DNA of 64,000 bases from CAXSEF01 sp964236695 (GTDB lineage Bacteria; Pseudomonadota; Alphaproteobacteria; Acetobacterales; Acetobacteraceae): assembly GCA_964236695.1 (NCBI GenBank), contig CAXSFU010000008.1, forward strand, positions 18,247 through 82,246, given 5' to 3'. Position 1 is the stretch's first letter, and each line of letters starts with the position of its first letter. A program made the position numbers and the translations under genes. This document shows, piece by piece, positions 39,970-48,313 of this stretch. The notes beneath the pieces were generated by a model. It did no database searches. It saw nothing but the letters and a program-made list of their open reading frames with translations, and was not told the DNA's origin.

Positions 39970-40866
39970 TCAGGCGTGGACCCCGTCCGCCAGCTCCAGC
40001 AGCAGTCGGCCGAGATCGGTCTTGCTCAGCTTCATCGCCTGGGCGCGCAGGGCGGCGGCGTCGATGAAGCCCATCCGGTAGGCGACCTCCTCCGGGCAGC
40101 CGACCAGCATGCCCTGGCGCGACTGGATGGTCTGCACGAAGGTCGAGGCCTGCAGCAGGCTGTCCGGCGTGCCCGCGTCGAGCCAGGCGCAACCGCGCCC
40201 GAGCTTCTCCACCCGCAGGCTACCCTCCTCGAGGTACAGCCGGTTGAGGTCGGTGATCTCCAGCTCGCCGCGCGGCGACGGCTTGATCGAGCGCGCCAGC
40301 TCGGTGACCCGCGCGTCGTAGTAGTACAGCCCGGTCACCGCCCAGTTCGACAGCGGCGCCGCCGGCTTCTCCACGATCTCGCGCGCCCGGCCGTCCGCGT
40401 CGAACGAGACCACGCCGTAGCGCTCGGGGTCGCGCACCTGGTAGGCGAACACGGTGGCGCCCTCGGCGCGGTGCGTGGCGCCCTGCAGCATGACGCTGAG
40501 GTGGTCGCCGAAGATGATGTTGTCGCCGAGCGCCAGCGCGCACGGCTGCCCGCCGAGCCAGTCGTCGGCGATCAGGAACGCCTGTGCCAGCCCGTCCGGC
40601 GTCGGCTGCTCCCGGTAGGCGAAGCGGCAGCCGAAGCGCGAGCCATCGCCGAGCAGCCGCCGGAACTGCGGCAGGTCGACCGGCGTGGAAATGATCATGA
40701 TGTCGCGGATGCCGGACAGCATCAGCGTCGACAGCGGGTAGTAGATCATCGGCTTGTCGTAGACCGGCAACAGCTGCTTGCTGGCCGCCAGCGTCATCGG
40801 GTGCAGCCGGGTACCCGACCCGCCGGCCAGCACGATGCCCTTCATCGGGCAGTCGGGGATGCCCAT
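39970..40866 (-). CDS. rfbA: Glucose-1-phosphate thymidylyltransferase RfbA
   Basis: 298 residues. KGIVLAGGSGTRLHPMTLAA (nucleotide loop), SKQLLPVYDKPMIYYPLSTL, IRDIMIISTPVDLPQFRRLL, ALALGDNIIFGDHLS, YGVVSFDADGRAREIVEKPA, NWAVTGLYYYDARVTELA, GRGCAWLDAGTPDSLLQAS. It makes dTDP-glucose from dTTP and glucose-1-phosphate. The ATG at 40866 lies one base after the rfbB stop; an ATG at 40845 (MKGIVLAGG), which is the usual family start, is an equally good choice. An 88-base gap with nothing recognised precedes rfbC. Confidence 0.95.
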   Translation of the reverse strand: MGIPDCPMKGIVLAGGSGTRLHPMTLAASKQLLPVYDKPMIYYPLSTLMLSGIRDIMIISTPVDLPQFRRLLGDGSRFGCRFAYREQPTPDGLAQAFLIADDWLGGQPCALALGDNIIFGDHLSVMLQGATHRAEGATVFAYQVRDPERYGVVSFDADGRAREIVEKPAAPLSNWAVTGLYYYDARVTELARSIKPSPRGELEITDLNRLYLEEGSLRVEKLGRGCAWLDAGTPDSLLQASTFVQTIQSRQGMLVGCPEEVAYRMGFIDAAALRAQAMKLSKTDLGRLLLELADGVHA

Positions 40867-40867
40867 C

Positions 40868-41923
40868 TCAGGCCGCCGTGCCGAGTCGCTGGCCGCCGTA
40901 GCGCCCGCCGCGGATCCGCTCCCACCAGGCACGGTTGTCCAGATACCAGCCGATGGTGCGCGCCAGGCCCCGCTCGAAGTCGTGCGGCGCGGTCCACTCG
41001 ATCGCGGCCTCGGCGCGCGATGGATCGATCTCGTAGCGATGGTCGTGGCCGGGCCGGTCGGCCACGAAGCGGATCAGCCGCTCGCGCGCGCCCTCCGGGT
41101 CGGGCACCCGGCTGTCCAGCTCGGCGCAGATCGCGCGCACCACGTCGAGGTTGGAGCGCGGCTGGCGGGCGCCGATCGCGTAGGTGCCGCCCGGCTCGCC
41201 GCGCTCCAGCACCCGGACCAGCGCCTCCGCATGGTCGTCGACGTACAGCCAGTCGCGGGTGTTGAGCCCGTCGCCATACACCGGCAGCTCCTTGCCCTCC
41301 AGGGCGTTGAGCGTGACCAGCGGGATCAGCTTCTCCGGAAACTGCCAGGGACCGTAGTTGTTCGTCGTGTTGCTCACGAAGGTCGGCAGCCCGTAGGTGT
41401 GCTGCCACGCCCGCACCAGATGGTCCGATGACGCCTTGCTGGCGGAGTACGGCGAGCGCGGGTCGTACGGCGTGGTCTCGGTGAACGGCGGGTCGCCGTC
41501 CTCCAGCGCGCCGAACACCTCGTCGGTGGAGATGTGGTGGAAGCGGAACGCCGCACGGCGCTCCGCGGGCAGCCCCGACCAGTAGCGCCGCGCCGCCTCC
41601 AGCAACACGAAAGTGCCGACCACGTTGGTCTGGATGAAATCCCCGGGCCCGTCGATCGAGCGGTCGACGTGGCTCTCCGCGGCGAGGTGCATCACCACGT
41701 CCGGCTGGTGCGCCTCGAACGCCGCCGCCATCGCGGCCGCGTCGCAGATGTCTGCGCGCACCAGCACATGGCGGGGATCGTGCCGCGCCGCCTCCAGCGC
41801 GTCCTCGGACGCGGCATAGGTCATCTTGTCGATGTTGACCACGTCGTGCGCGGTGTGGCGGATCAGGTGCCGGATCACCGCGGAGCCGATGAACCCGCAG
41901 CCGCCAGTCAGCAATATCCGCAT
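40868..41923 (-). CDS. rfbB: dTDP-glucose 4,6-dehydratase RfbB
   Basis: 351 residues. MRILLTGGCGFIGSAVIRHL (NAD loop), NIDKMTYAASEDAL, HLAAESHVDRSIDGPGDFIQ, FHHISTDEVFGALEDGDPPF, YSASKASSDHLVRAW (YxxxK), NNYGPWQFPEKLIPLVTLNA and NTRDWLYVDDHAEALVRVLE. It converts dTDP-glucose to the 4-keto-6-deoxy sugar, the second step to dTDP-rhamnose. The ATG at 41923 is set by the conserved N-terminus; longer frames upstream are not conserved. It is the first gene of rfbBACD and divergent from the large glycosyltransferase. Confidence 0.95.
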   Translation of the reverse strand: MRILLTGGCGFIGSAVIRHLIRHTAHDVVNIDKMTYAASEDALEAARHDPRHVLVRADICDAAAMAAAFEAHQPDVVMHLAAESHVDRSIDGPGDFIQTNVVGTFVLLEAARRYWSGLPAERRAAFRFHHISTDEVFGALEDGDPPFTETTPYDPRSPYSASKASSDHLVRAWQHTYGLPTFVSNTTNNYGPWQFPEKLIPLVTLNALEGKELPVYGDGLNTRDWLYVDDHAEALVRVLERGEPGGTYAIGARQPRSNLDVVRAICAELDSRVPDPEGARERLIRFVADRPGHDHRYEIDPSRAEAAIEWTAPHDFERGLARTIGWYLDNRAWWERIRGGRYGGQRLGTAA

Positions 41924-42192
41924 GAATCGCGTCCCGTCCCTGGGTGCCTGCCTCACGGGCCGGCAAGGTGCCAGCCCGTCCGCCGCGCGGCAACCTGCAC
42001 GGTGGCACGGACGGCGACCAGATGCACGACCCTGGCCGGCTCTCGTCGCAATCCAGGGTAGCACGCCGGGATTGACGAAGTGTTTCCGCCGCCCGGCGCG
42101 ACGCGGCGCCGGGGGCTTTGCCGCCCGGGACGGCCCGACCTAGTCTGTGCGGCGCGACGCCCGCCCGGCCGCCGCGAACACCGGAGGCGACC

Positions 42193-45100
42193 ATGGCGCG
42201 TGCCCCAACCAAGCCCGGGCGCCGCCCCCCCGCACAGCCGGCGCCGACCGCCGCCCCCGGCTCCGCGCCCGCGACGACGGGAGGGCCTGCCACCGCGTCC
42301 GCCGCCTCCGCCAGCCCGACGCCACCAGGCCGGCGAACCGCCGCGGCACCTGCCCCCGCGCCCGCGCCGCCCTCTCGCCGCGCCGCCGGCACGCCCGCCG
42401 CGATCCCGCCACCGAAACCCGCCGCCCCGCCCCGACCCGATCCGGCGCCCGCCGTCTCTCCCACCGTCGCGCCCCTCCCGACGCCCTCCCTGGCGCCCGG
42501 CAGCGTGACCGTCGCCCTCCCCCGCCGCCACGGCGCCGCCTCGCTCGGCCTGCTGCTCGACGACCTGTTCGAAGGCGAGCTGGCCGCCGGGCCGGGGGAG
42601 CGCGCCGTCGCCGTCCGGCTGCCCGGGCACCGCCTGCCGTCCTGGCTCGACATCGTCGACCTCGCCGACGGCCGCAGCGTCCTGGAGCGCCGCGTCGACC
42701 TCAGGCCGCGCTTCGGCCTCGTGCTGCACGCCCTGGCGCTCGAAGGGCTGGAGATCGCCGGCCGCTTCACCCTGGGCGGCCCCGACGCGGCCCACGTCGC
42801 GCGCCACCTCGCCGTCGAGCTGCTCGACGGCACCAGGATCGCCGCCACCGGCATCGCCGCGCGCCAGGACGGCACGCCTGACGCCTCGTACGGTTTCCGC
42901 CTGCCGCTCGGCATGCTGCCGCCGCGCAACGGCGCCCTGACGCTGGTGCCCAGGATCGGCGGCGCGTCGCTGCCCGCGACCCTGCCCGTCACCCCCGCCG
43001 AGATCGGCATCGTCGGCATGCTCGACGGCCTGAGCCCAGGCGGCATCGCCGGCTGGGCCATGGACCTGCGCGACCCCGCGCGCCGCGTGCCCGTGTCGCT
43101 GGTGATCGACGGCGAGGTGGTCGCCGAGGCGGTGGCAGACGGCGTGCGCCACGACCTGCAGGCCGCGGGCGTGGGCGACGGCTTCCACGGCGTCGAGGTC
43201 CCGCTGCCCGCAGAGCACCGGCGCGAGCGGCGCGTCGGCCTGCTGGTCGCCGGCACCGCGCTGCACCTGTCCGGCGGCCCCGTCACCCTGCTGCCCTCGC
43301 CCGCCGTGGTCGGCTGTTTCGACACCTTCCACGGCCTGTCCGCGCACGGCTGGGCGTTCGACCACCTCCACCCCGACCGCAAGGTGGTGGTCGAGGCCGT
43401 CGCCGCGGGCGAGCGCGTGCTCGGCCGCGCCACCGCCGAGCAGTTCCGCGGCGACCTGCTCGACGCGGGGATCGCCAGCGGCTACTGCGCCTTCAAGATC
43501 GAACTCGGCGCCCACTTCCTGTCCCTCGTCGGCCAGCCGGTCGCGGTGCGCGTGGTGTCCACCGGCGACTTCCTGCCGGGATCGCCGCGCACGGTGATGC
43601 CCAACCCCAACCTGCTGCGCTTCGTGCGCCGCCGCGACCGGCTGACGCCGCGCACCCTCGCCCGACTGCGCCGCCGCCTCAACCACGTGGCGAGCGGCCG
43701 CGGCATCAGCCTGGTGATGCCGGTGCACAACACCCGCGCCGAGTGGCTGGTCCAGTCGATCTCCTCGGTGCTGGCGCAGTGGTGCGACCACTGGGAGCTG
43801 ATCTGCATCGACGACGGCTCCACCGAGCCCCACGTCGCCCCGCTGCTCGCCCACGCCGCCGCCCGCGACCCGCGCATCCGCGTGCTGCGCTCGGCGGAGA
43901 ACGTCGGCATCGCGCGCGCCGTCAACTTTGGCCTGCGCGCCGCGCGCCACGCCCACGTCGCCTTCCTCGACCACGACGACGCGCTGGAGCCCGACGCGGT
44001 CTGGCAGCTGCTGCGCGCGATCATCCGCACCGACGCCGACTTCCTGTACTCCGACGAGGCGCTCACTGACGAGAGCATCGACGCCATCACCGAGCCCCGT
44101 GCGCGTCCGGCGTTCTCCCACGACTACTACCTGTCGCACCCCTACGTCGTGCACATGCTGTGCATCCGCACCGACCTCGCACGGCGCATGAACGGCTGGG
44201 ACGAGCGCATGTCGATCTCGGCCGACGTCGACTTCTTCCTGCGCGCCACCGAGCACGCCCGCCAGGTCGTCCACGTCCCTGCCGTGCTGTACCGCTGGCG
44301 CACCCACGCCGGCTCCACCGGGCATTCGAAGCAGGCCGACGTGATGGCCGCGACGAGGGGCGCCATCCAGTCCCACCTCGACCGCACCCGCCCCGGCGCC
44401 ACGGTGTCGGACGGCGTGTGGTTCAACCAGTTCCGCGTCGACTGGCCCGCCGCCCCCGGCCTGGTGCTGGTGGTGATCCCCACCAAGAACCGCCACGAGC
44501 TGGTGCGCGCCTGCATCGAATCGATCGAGCGCACCGCCGACCTGTCGCGCCTGCGCATCGTGGTGATCGACCACGCCTCCGACGACCCCGCCGCCCGCCG
44601 CTACCTGCGCACGCTGGCGAAAACCCACGTCGTGATGCCCTACGCCGGGCCGTTCAACTACGCGGCGATGAACAACGCCGCCGTGCGCGCCCACGGCGAG
44701 GGCTGCGAGTTCGTGCTGTTCCTCAACAACGACATCGAGGCCATCCAGCCCGGCTGGATCGCCCGAATGGCCAGCCTGGCGCAGCGCCCGGACGTGGGCG
44801 CGGTCGGCGCCCTGCTCATGTACGGCGATCACCGGGTGCAGCACGCCGGCGTCATCCTCGGCTTCAACGGCTCGGCCGAGCACGCCTTCAAGTTCACCAA
44901 CGTCTGGCTCGACGGCGGCACGCCCGAGAAGCCCGGCCGGCGCAACCTCGGCACCAACTGCGCGCTGACCTCGGTGCGCGACTACTCCGCGGTCACCGCC
45001 GCCTGCCTGATGACGCGCCGCGCCGCCTTCGAGGCTGTCGGCGGCTTCGACGAAACCTTTGCCATCGGCTTCAACGACACCGATTTCTGCCTGCGCCTGC

Positions 45101-45357
45101 GCGCGGCCGGCCTGCGCGTGCTCTACGACGGCCACACGATGCTCTACCACCACGAGAGCGCCACCCGCTCCACCACGAAGCAGGTGTTCCACCCCGAGGA
45201 CACCGCGCGCCTGCTCGACCGCTGGGCCGGCCTGTTGCGCGACGGCGACCCGTTCTACAGCCCGCTGCTCAGCGACAAGACCCAGGACCACGTGCTGCGC
45301 GAAGACGACGGCTGCCGCGTCGCCCACGCGCCCAGGGTCACGGCGCTGCTAGGGTGA
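42193..45357 (+). CDS. Large multidomain protein with two GT2 glycosyltransferase domains and duplicated beta domains
   Basis: 1054 residues. Residues 1-100 are a proline/alanine low-complexity region. Two related beta-rich units follow: IVGMLDGLSPGGIAGWAMDL, then VVADGVRHDL-type ends near residues 275-330, and VVGCFDTFHGLSAHGWAFDH near 375-430 ending FRGDLLDAG. A GT2 domain begins near 500 (GISLVMPVHNTRAEWLVQSI, ICIDDGSTEPHV, AFLDHDDALEPDAVW) and a second near 755 (LVLVVIPTKNRHELVRACIE, FVLFLNNDIEAIQPGWIARM, FDETFAIGFNDTDFCLRLRA). A GGAGG lies 7 bases before the ATG. It probably builds a rhamnose-containing surface polysaccharide with the divergent rfb operon; acceptors are unknown. Confidence 0.85.
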   Translation: MARAPTKPGRRPPAQPAPTAAPGSAPATTGGPATASAASASPTPPGRRTAAAPAPAPAPPSRRAAGTPAAIPPPKPAAPPRPDPAPAVSPTVAPLPTPSLAPGSVTVALPRRHGAASLGLLLDDLFEGELAAGPGERAVAVRLPGHRLPSWLDIVDLADGRSVLERRVDLRPRFGLVLHALALEGLEIAGRFTLGGPDAAHVARHLAVELLDGTRIAATGIAARQDGTPDASYGFRLPLGMLPPRNGALTLVPRIGGASLPATLPVTPAEIGIVGMLDGLSPGGIAGWAMDLRDPARRVPVSLVIDGEVVAEAVADGVRHDLQAAGVGDGFHGVEVPLPAEHRRERRVGLLVAGTALHLSGGPVTLLPSPAVVGCFDTFHGLSAHGWAFDHLHPDRKVVVEAVAAGERVLGRATAEQFRGDLLDAGIASGYCAFKIELGAHFLSLVGQPVAVRVVSTGDFLPGSPRTVMPNPNLLRFVRRRDRLTPRTLARLRRRLNHVASGRGISLVMPVHNTRAEWLVQSISSVLAQWCDHWELICIDDGSTEPHVAPLLAHAAARDPRIRVLRSAENVGIARAVNFGLRAARHAHVAFLDHDDALEPDAVWQLLRAIIRTDADFLYSDEALTDESIDAITEPRARPAFSHDYYLSHPYVVHMLCIRTDLARRMNGWDERMSISADVDFFLRATEHARQVVHVPAVLYRWRTHAGSTGHSKQADVMAATRGAIQSHLDRTRPGATVSDGVWFNQFRVDWPAAPGLVLVVIPTKNRHELVRACIESIERTADLSRLRIVVIDHASDDPAARRYLRTLAKTHVVMPYAGPFNYAAMNNAAVRAHGEGCEFVLFLNNDIEAIQPGWIARMASLAQRPDVGAVGALLMYGDHRVQHAGVILGFNGSAEHAFKFTNVWLDGGTPEKPGRRNLGTNCALTSVRDYSAVTAACLMTRRAAFEAVGGFDETFAIGFNDTDFCLRLRAAGLRVLYDGHTMLYHHESATRSTTKQVFHPEDTARLLDRWAGLLRDGDPFYSPLLSDKTQDHVLREDDGCRVAHAPRVTALLG

Positions 45358-45361
45358 GGCG

Positions 45362-45513
45362 AAAGCAGGCAAGGCCAGGGGCTCTGCCCCCATGCCTGAA
45401 AGCGGGGACCCCGCCAAAGGCAAGCCTTTGGAATCCATTCCTTAAGTAGCGGGATCAAAGGGTCCTCGGACCCTTTGCGGGTCTGGGCAGAGCCCAGCCT
45501 TGCTTCCTTCCTG
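45362..45513. repeat. Intergenic palindromic repeat, copy 13
   Basis: Left GCAAGGCCAGGGGCTCTGCC, right GGGCAGAGCCCAGCCTTGC, internal AAAGGCAAGCCTTTGG and AAAGGGTCCTCGGACCCTTT. It lies between the convergent glycosyltransferase and chromate transporter genes and reaches the latter's stop codon. Confidence 0.85.
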
Positions 45514-45514
45514 C

Positions 45515-46039
45515 CTACCGTGCCCACGCCACGAACCCCGCCGCCGCCGCCGCCAGCACCCACAGCGGGTTGACCCGCGTGAACCCCAGCAGCCCCGTCG
45601 CCACCGCCGTCGTCCCCCACCCCATCCACCCCGTCTCCGTGCCGCGCACCAGCACCAGCGCACTCGCGAAGATCATCCCCGCCGCCACCGGCGCCAGCGC
45701 GCTCTCCACCACGGGGCGCCACGCCGCCCGCTCGTGCCGCTGCCACACCCTGGCGGCGAGGAACACCGCGAGGCAGGACGGCGCGTACATCCCCACCGCG
45801 GCGACCAGCGCCCCCGGCAGCCCCGCCGCCTTCTGCCCGACCAGCACCGCGATCAGCGACCCCGGCCCCGGCGCCGCGCGCGACAGGGCGAAGGCGTCGA
45901 GGAACTGCGACGCGCTCATCCAGTGGTGCTGGTCCACCGCCGCGCGCTGCATTGCCGGCAGCACGCCGCTGCCGCCGCCCACCGCCACCAGCGACAGCGA
46001 CGCGAACAGCACCAGCAGCTGCAGCAGCGTGGCGTTCAC
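45515..46039 (-). CDS. Chromate transporter, short CHR subunit (second of pair)
   Basis: 174 residues, single CHR domain with about five or six hydrophobic segments. Typical marks are LFASLSLVAVGGGSGVLPAM near the start, then MSASQFLDAFALSRAAPGPG SLIAVL-type sequence with the PGP motif, and membrane helices to the end (WVLAAAAAGFVAWA). The start is GTG at 46039. It follows its partner subunit by 25 bases; in bacteria such paired half-size subunits together form the chromate exporter. Substrate is assumed from the family. Confidence 0.85.
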   Translation of the reverse strand: MNATLLQLLVLFASLSLVAVGGGSGVLPAMQRAAVDQHHWMSASQFLDAFALSRAAPGPGSLIAVLVGQKAAGLPGALVAAVGMYAPSCLAVFLAARVWQRHERAAWRPVVESALAPVAAGMIFASALVLVRGTETGWMGWGTTAVATGLLGFTRVNPLWVLAAAAAGFVAWAR

Positions 46040-46064
46040 AAACGCCCCCCCGCCGCAGCGGCCC

Positions 46065-46598
46065 TCACCGCCGCACCGCCATCAGCGCCACGCTCGCCGG
46101 GATCGCCACCAGCAGCGTCGGCACCAGCGGCCAGCCCAGCACGCCCACGCCGATCGCGAGCACCGCCGCGATCCCGAGCTGGCGCACGCCGCGCAGGCTG
46201 TCGCGGGTGATCTGCACCCCGTTGGCCAGGATCAGCCCGACCGCCGCAGCCCCCATCCCGCCCAGCGCCGCGTCCACGACCGGGTTCGCCCCCTGCCGCA
46301 GCAGCACCGCGCCCGCGGCCAGCACCAGCGCCGCCGGCACCCCGATCAGCCCGGCCAGCGCCGCCAGCGCCCCGGGCCCGCCGCGCAGCGTGGTGCCGAT
46401 GAACACCGCCAGGTTGACCGCGTTGGCCCCGGGCGCCACCTGCGCCAGCGCCAGCCCGCTGAGGAACGCGCCGTCCGCCATCCAGCCGCGCCGCAGCACC
46501 ACCTCGCGCCGCATCCACGCGCTGAGCCCGCCGCCCCAGGCCTGCAGGCCGAGCCGCAGGAAGCAGAGGAACAGGGCGGCCAGGCTCGGCGGCGTCAT
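46065..46598 (-). CDS. Chromate transporter, short CHR subunit (first of pair)
   Basis: 177 residues. CHR domain: LAALFLCFLRLGLQAWGGGL near the N-terminus (the GGG/GGP region), FLSGLALAQVAPGANAVNLA with the conserved PG motif, VFIGTTLRGGPGALAALAGL, then hydrophobic segments. The ATG at 46598 has AGGAGAG six bases upstream, which rules out the longer ATG at 46766. It forms a two-gene operon with the next subunit. Divergent from the entericidin gene. Confidence 0.85.
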   Translation of the reverse strand: MTPPSLAALFLCFLRLGLQAWGGGLSAWMRREVVLRRGWMADGAFLSGLALAQVAPGANAVNLAVFIGTTLRGGPGALAALAGLIGVPAALVLAAGAVLLRQGANPVVDAALGGMGAAAVGLILANGVQITRDSLRGVRQLGIAAVLAIGVGVLGWPLVPTLLVAIPASVALMAVRR

Positions 46599-46796
46599 GG
46601 GCTCTCCTGCGTCGCCGCGCGCGCGGCCGGCCGGGCTTGGCCGGAAGGTGGCCGACCCGCGCCGCCGGGGCAACGCGTCGCCGGCGCGTGTGCAGCCGGA
46701 CGCCGCCGCAACCGCCTTGATGAACATCCGGCTTTGTCGCACGTTCAGGTGCGCAGCCGGATGCAAGCCGGCCTGTCTGCATCAGGGAGTCTCGCC

Positions 46797-46985
46797 ATGT
46801 CCAAGCCCGTGTCCGCCCCCCGCTCCGGCCTCGCCGGGCGTATCGCCCTGCTGGCCGTGCTGGCCCTGTCGTCCGCCTCGCTGTCGGCCTGCAACACCGT
46901 GGCCGGCGCCGGCGCCGACGTCAGCTCGATCGGCCGCGGCGTGACCGGCGGCGCGGCCGGCACCAAGGCCGCCATCACGCCCTGA
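46797..46985 (+). CDS. Entericidin A/B-family small lipoprotein
   Basis: 62 residues. A charged N-terminus (MSKPVSAPRSGLAGR), a hydrophobic stretch (IALLAVLALSSASLS) and the lipobox LSAC, cysteine at residue 32. The mature peptide NTVAGAGADVSSIGRGVTGG is the entericidin signature (N-T-V-A-G-x-G-x-D-x-x-x-x-G). Entericidins are small outer-membrane lipoproteins described as a toxin/antidote pair in enteric bacteria; here only one is present. A GGGAG ribosome binding site precedes the ATG. A strong hairpin follows the stop. Confidence 0.85.
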   Translation: MSKPVSAPRSGLAGRIALLAVLALSSASLSACNTVAGAGADVSSIGRGVTGGAAGTKAAITP

Positions 46986-46997
46986 TCCATGCCCCCC

Positions 46998-47032
46998 GCC
47001 CGCCCTGCCGCCGTTCGGGCGGCACGGCGGGC
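46998..47032 (+). terminator. Hairpin after the entericidin gene, probable terminator
   Basis: GCCCGCC-c-TGCCGCC-GTTCG-GGCGGCA-c-GGCGGGC: two perfect 7-bp stems with one symmetric C-C bulge, starting 13 bases after the stop. No T-tract follows. Confidence 0.5.
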
Positions 47033-47079
47033 GATGCGGGCCCTACACCTTGCCGGCCCGGGTGGTTTATAGACCCGCC

Positions 47080-48150
47080 ATGACCGCCCCGCCCGCCTTC
47101 CCCCCGACCGACGCGCCGCCGCAGGCCGGCCCTGCCTCCGGGCCGGCCCTGGTCACCGGCGCCACCGGCTTCGTGGGCTCCGCCGTCGCCCGCGCGCTGG
47201 CGGCCCAGGGCGAGACGCTGCGCCTGCTGGTCCGCCCGAACGGCGACCGCCGCAACCTCGCCGGCCTCGACGCGGAGCTGGCGGAAGGCGACCTCACCGA
47301 CCTCGCCTCGCTGCGCCGCGCCGTCGCCGGGTGCGCCCGGCTGTACCACGTGGCCGCCGACTACCGCTTCTGGGTTCCCGACCCTGCCGCCATGCTCAGC
47401 GCGAACGTCGACGGCACCACCACGCTGCTCACCGCCGCCGCCGAGGCCGGCGTGGAGCGCATGGTCTACTGCAGCTCCGTCGCCGCCCTCGGCGTGTTCA
47501 CCGACGGCACCGTCGCCGACGAGGACACCCCGGTCGACCCGGCGCTGGTGATCGGCACCTACAAGCAGTCCAAGCACCGCGCCGAGCAGGCCGTGCTCGC
47601 CCTGGTGCGCGAGCGCGGCCTGCCGGTCGTGATCGTCAACCCCTCCACCCCCGTCGGCCCGCGCGACATCAAGCCGACGCCCACCGGCCGCATGATCGCC
47701 GACGCCGCCGCCGGCCGCATGCCCGCCTTCGTCGACACCGGCCTCAACGTCGTGCACGTCGACGACGTCGCCGCCGGCCACCTGCTGGCGATGGAACGCG
47801 GTCGCATCGGCGAGCGCTACATCCTCGGCGGCGAGGATTTCTCCCTCGGCGACCTGTTCGCCACCGTGGCGCGCATCGCCGGCCGCAGGCCGCCGCGCCT
47901 CCGCCTGCCGCGCCAGTCCCTCTACCCCCTCGCCCTGGCCTGCGAGGCGCTGGCCAGGGTCGCCGCCGTGCCGCCGCTGGTGACGCGCGAGATGCTGGCG
48001 ATGTCGCGCAAGAAAATGTTCTTCTCCTCGGCCAAGGCCCGTGCCGAGCTCGGCTACGCTCCGCGTCCCGCCGAGGAGGCGGTGCGCGACGCCGTCGCTT
48101 GGTTCCGCGAGCACGGCATGGTCCCGCCCGCCGCCAGGGCCGCGGAATGA
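47080..48150 (+). CDS. hpnA: Hopanoid-associated sugar epimerase HpnA
   Basis: 356 residues, extended SDR. ALVTGATGFVGSAVARALAA (nucleotide loop), LRLLVRPNGDRRNLAGLDAE, LYHVAADYRFWVPDPAAMLS, ERMVYCSSVAALGVFTDG, GTYKQSKHRAEQAVLALV (active-site YxxxK) and VIVNPSTPVGPRDIKPTPTG. The VAADYRFW and STPVGPRDIKPTPTG patterns are typical of HpnA. It is the first gene of the hopanoid cluster and precedes hpnB across a palindromic repeat. The ATG at 47080 lacks an obvious ribosome binding site; a longer in-frame start at 47050 exists. Confidence 0.88.
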   Translation: MTAPPAFPPTDAPPQAGPASGPALVTGATGFVGSAVARALAAQGETLRLLVRPNGDRRNLAGLDAELAEGDLTDLASLRRAVAGCARLYHVAADYRFWVPDPAAMLSANVDGTTTLLTAAAEAGVERMVYCSSVAALGVFTDGTVADEDTPVDPALVIGTYKQSKHRAEQAVLALVRERGLPVVIVNPSTPVGPRDIKPTPTGRMIADAAAGRMPAFVDTGLNVVHVDDVAAGHLLAMERGRIGERYILGGEDFSLGDLFATVARIAGRRPPRLRLPRQSLYPLALACEALARVAAVPPLVTREMLAMSRKKMFFSSAKARAELGYAPRPAEEAVRDAVAWFREHGMVPPAARAAE

Positions 48151-48167
48151 CGCCGGCGCGCAAGCGC

Positions 48168-48303
48168 GGCAGGCAAGGCCAGGGGCTCTGCCCCTGGACC
48201 CCGCCAAGGGCAAGCCCTTGGAACCCCCTCCTTGAGTCAAGGGATCAAAGGGCCCCACGGCCCTTTGCGGGTCTGGGTAGAGCCCAGCCTTGCTTCCTGC
48301 CAG
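48168..48303. repeat. Intergenic palindromic repeat, copy 14
   Basis: Left GCAAGGCCAGGGGCTCTGCC, right GGGTAGAGCCCAGCCTTGC, internal CAAGGGCAAGCCCTTGG and AAAGGGCCCCACGGCCCTTT. It lies between hpnA and hpnB, 11 bases before the hpnB start. Confidence 0.85.
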
Positions 48304-48313
48304 GCCGCCTCCC

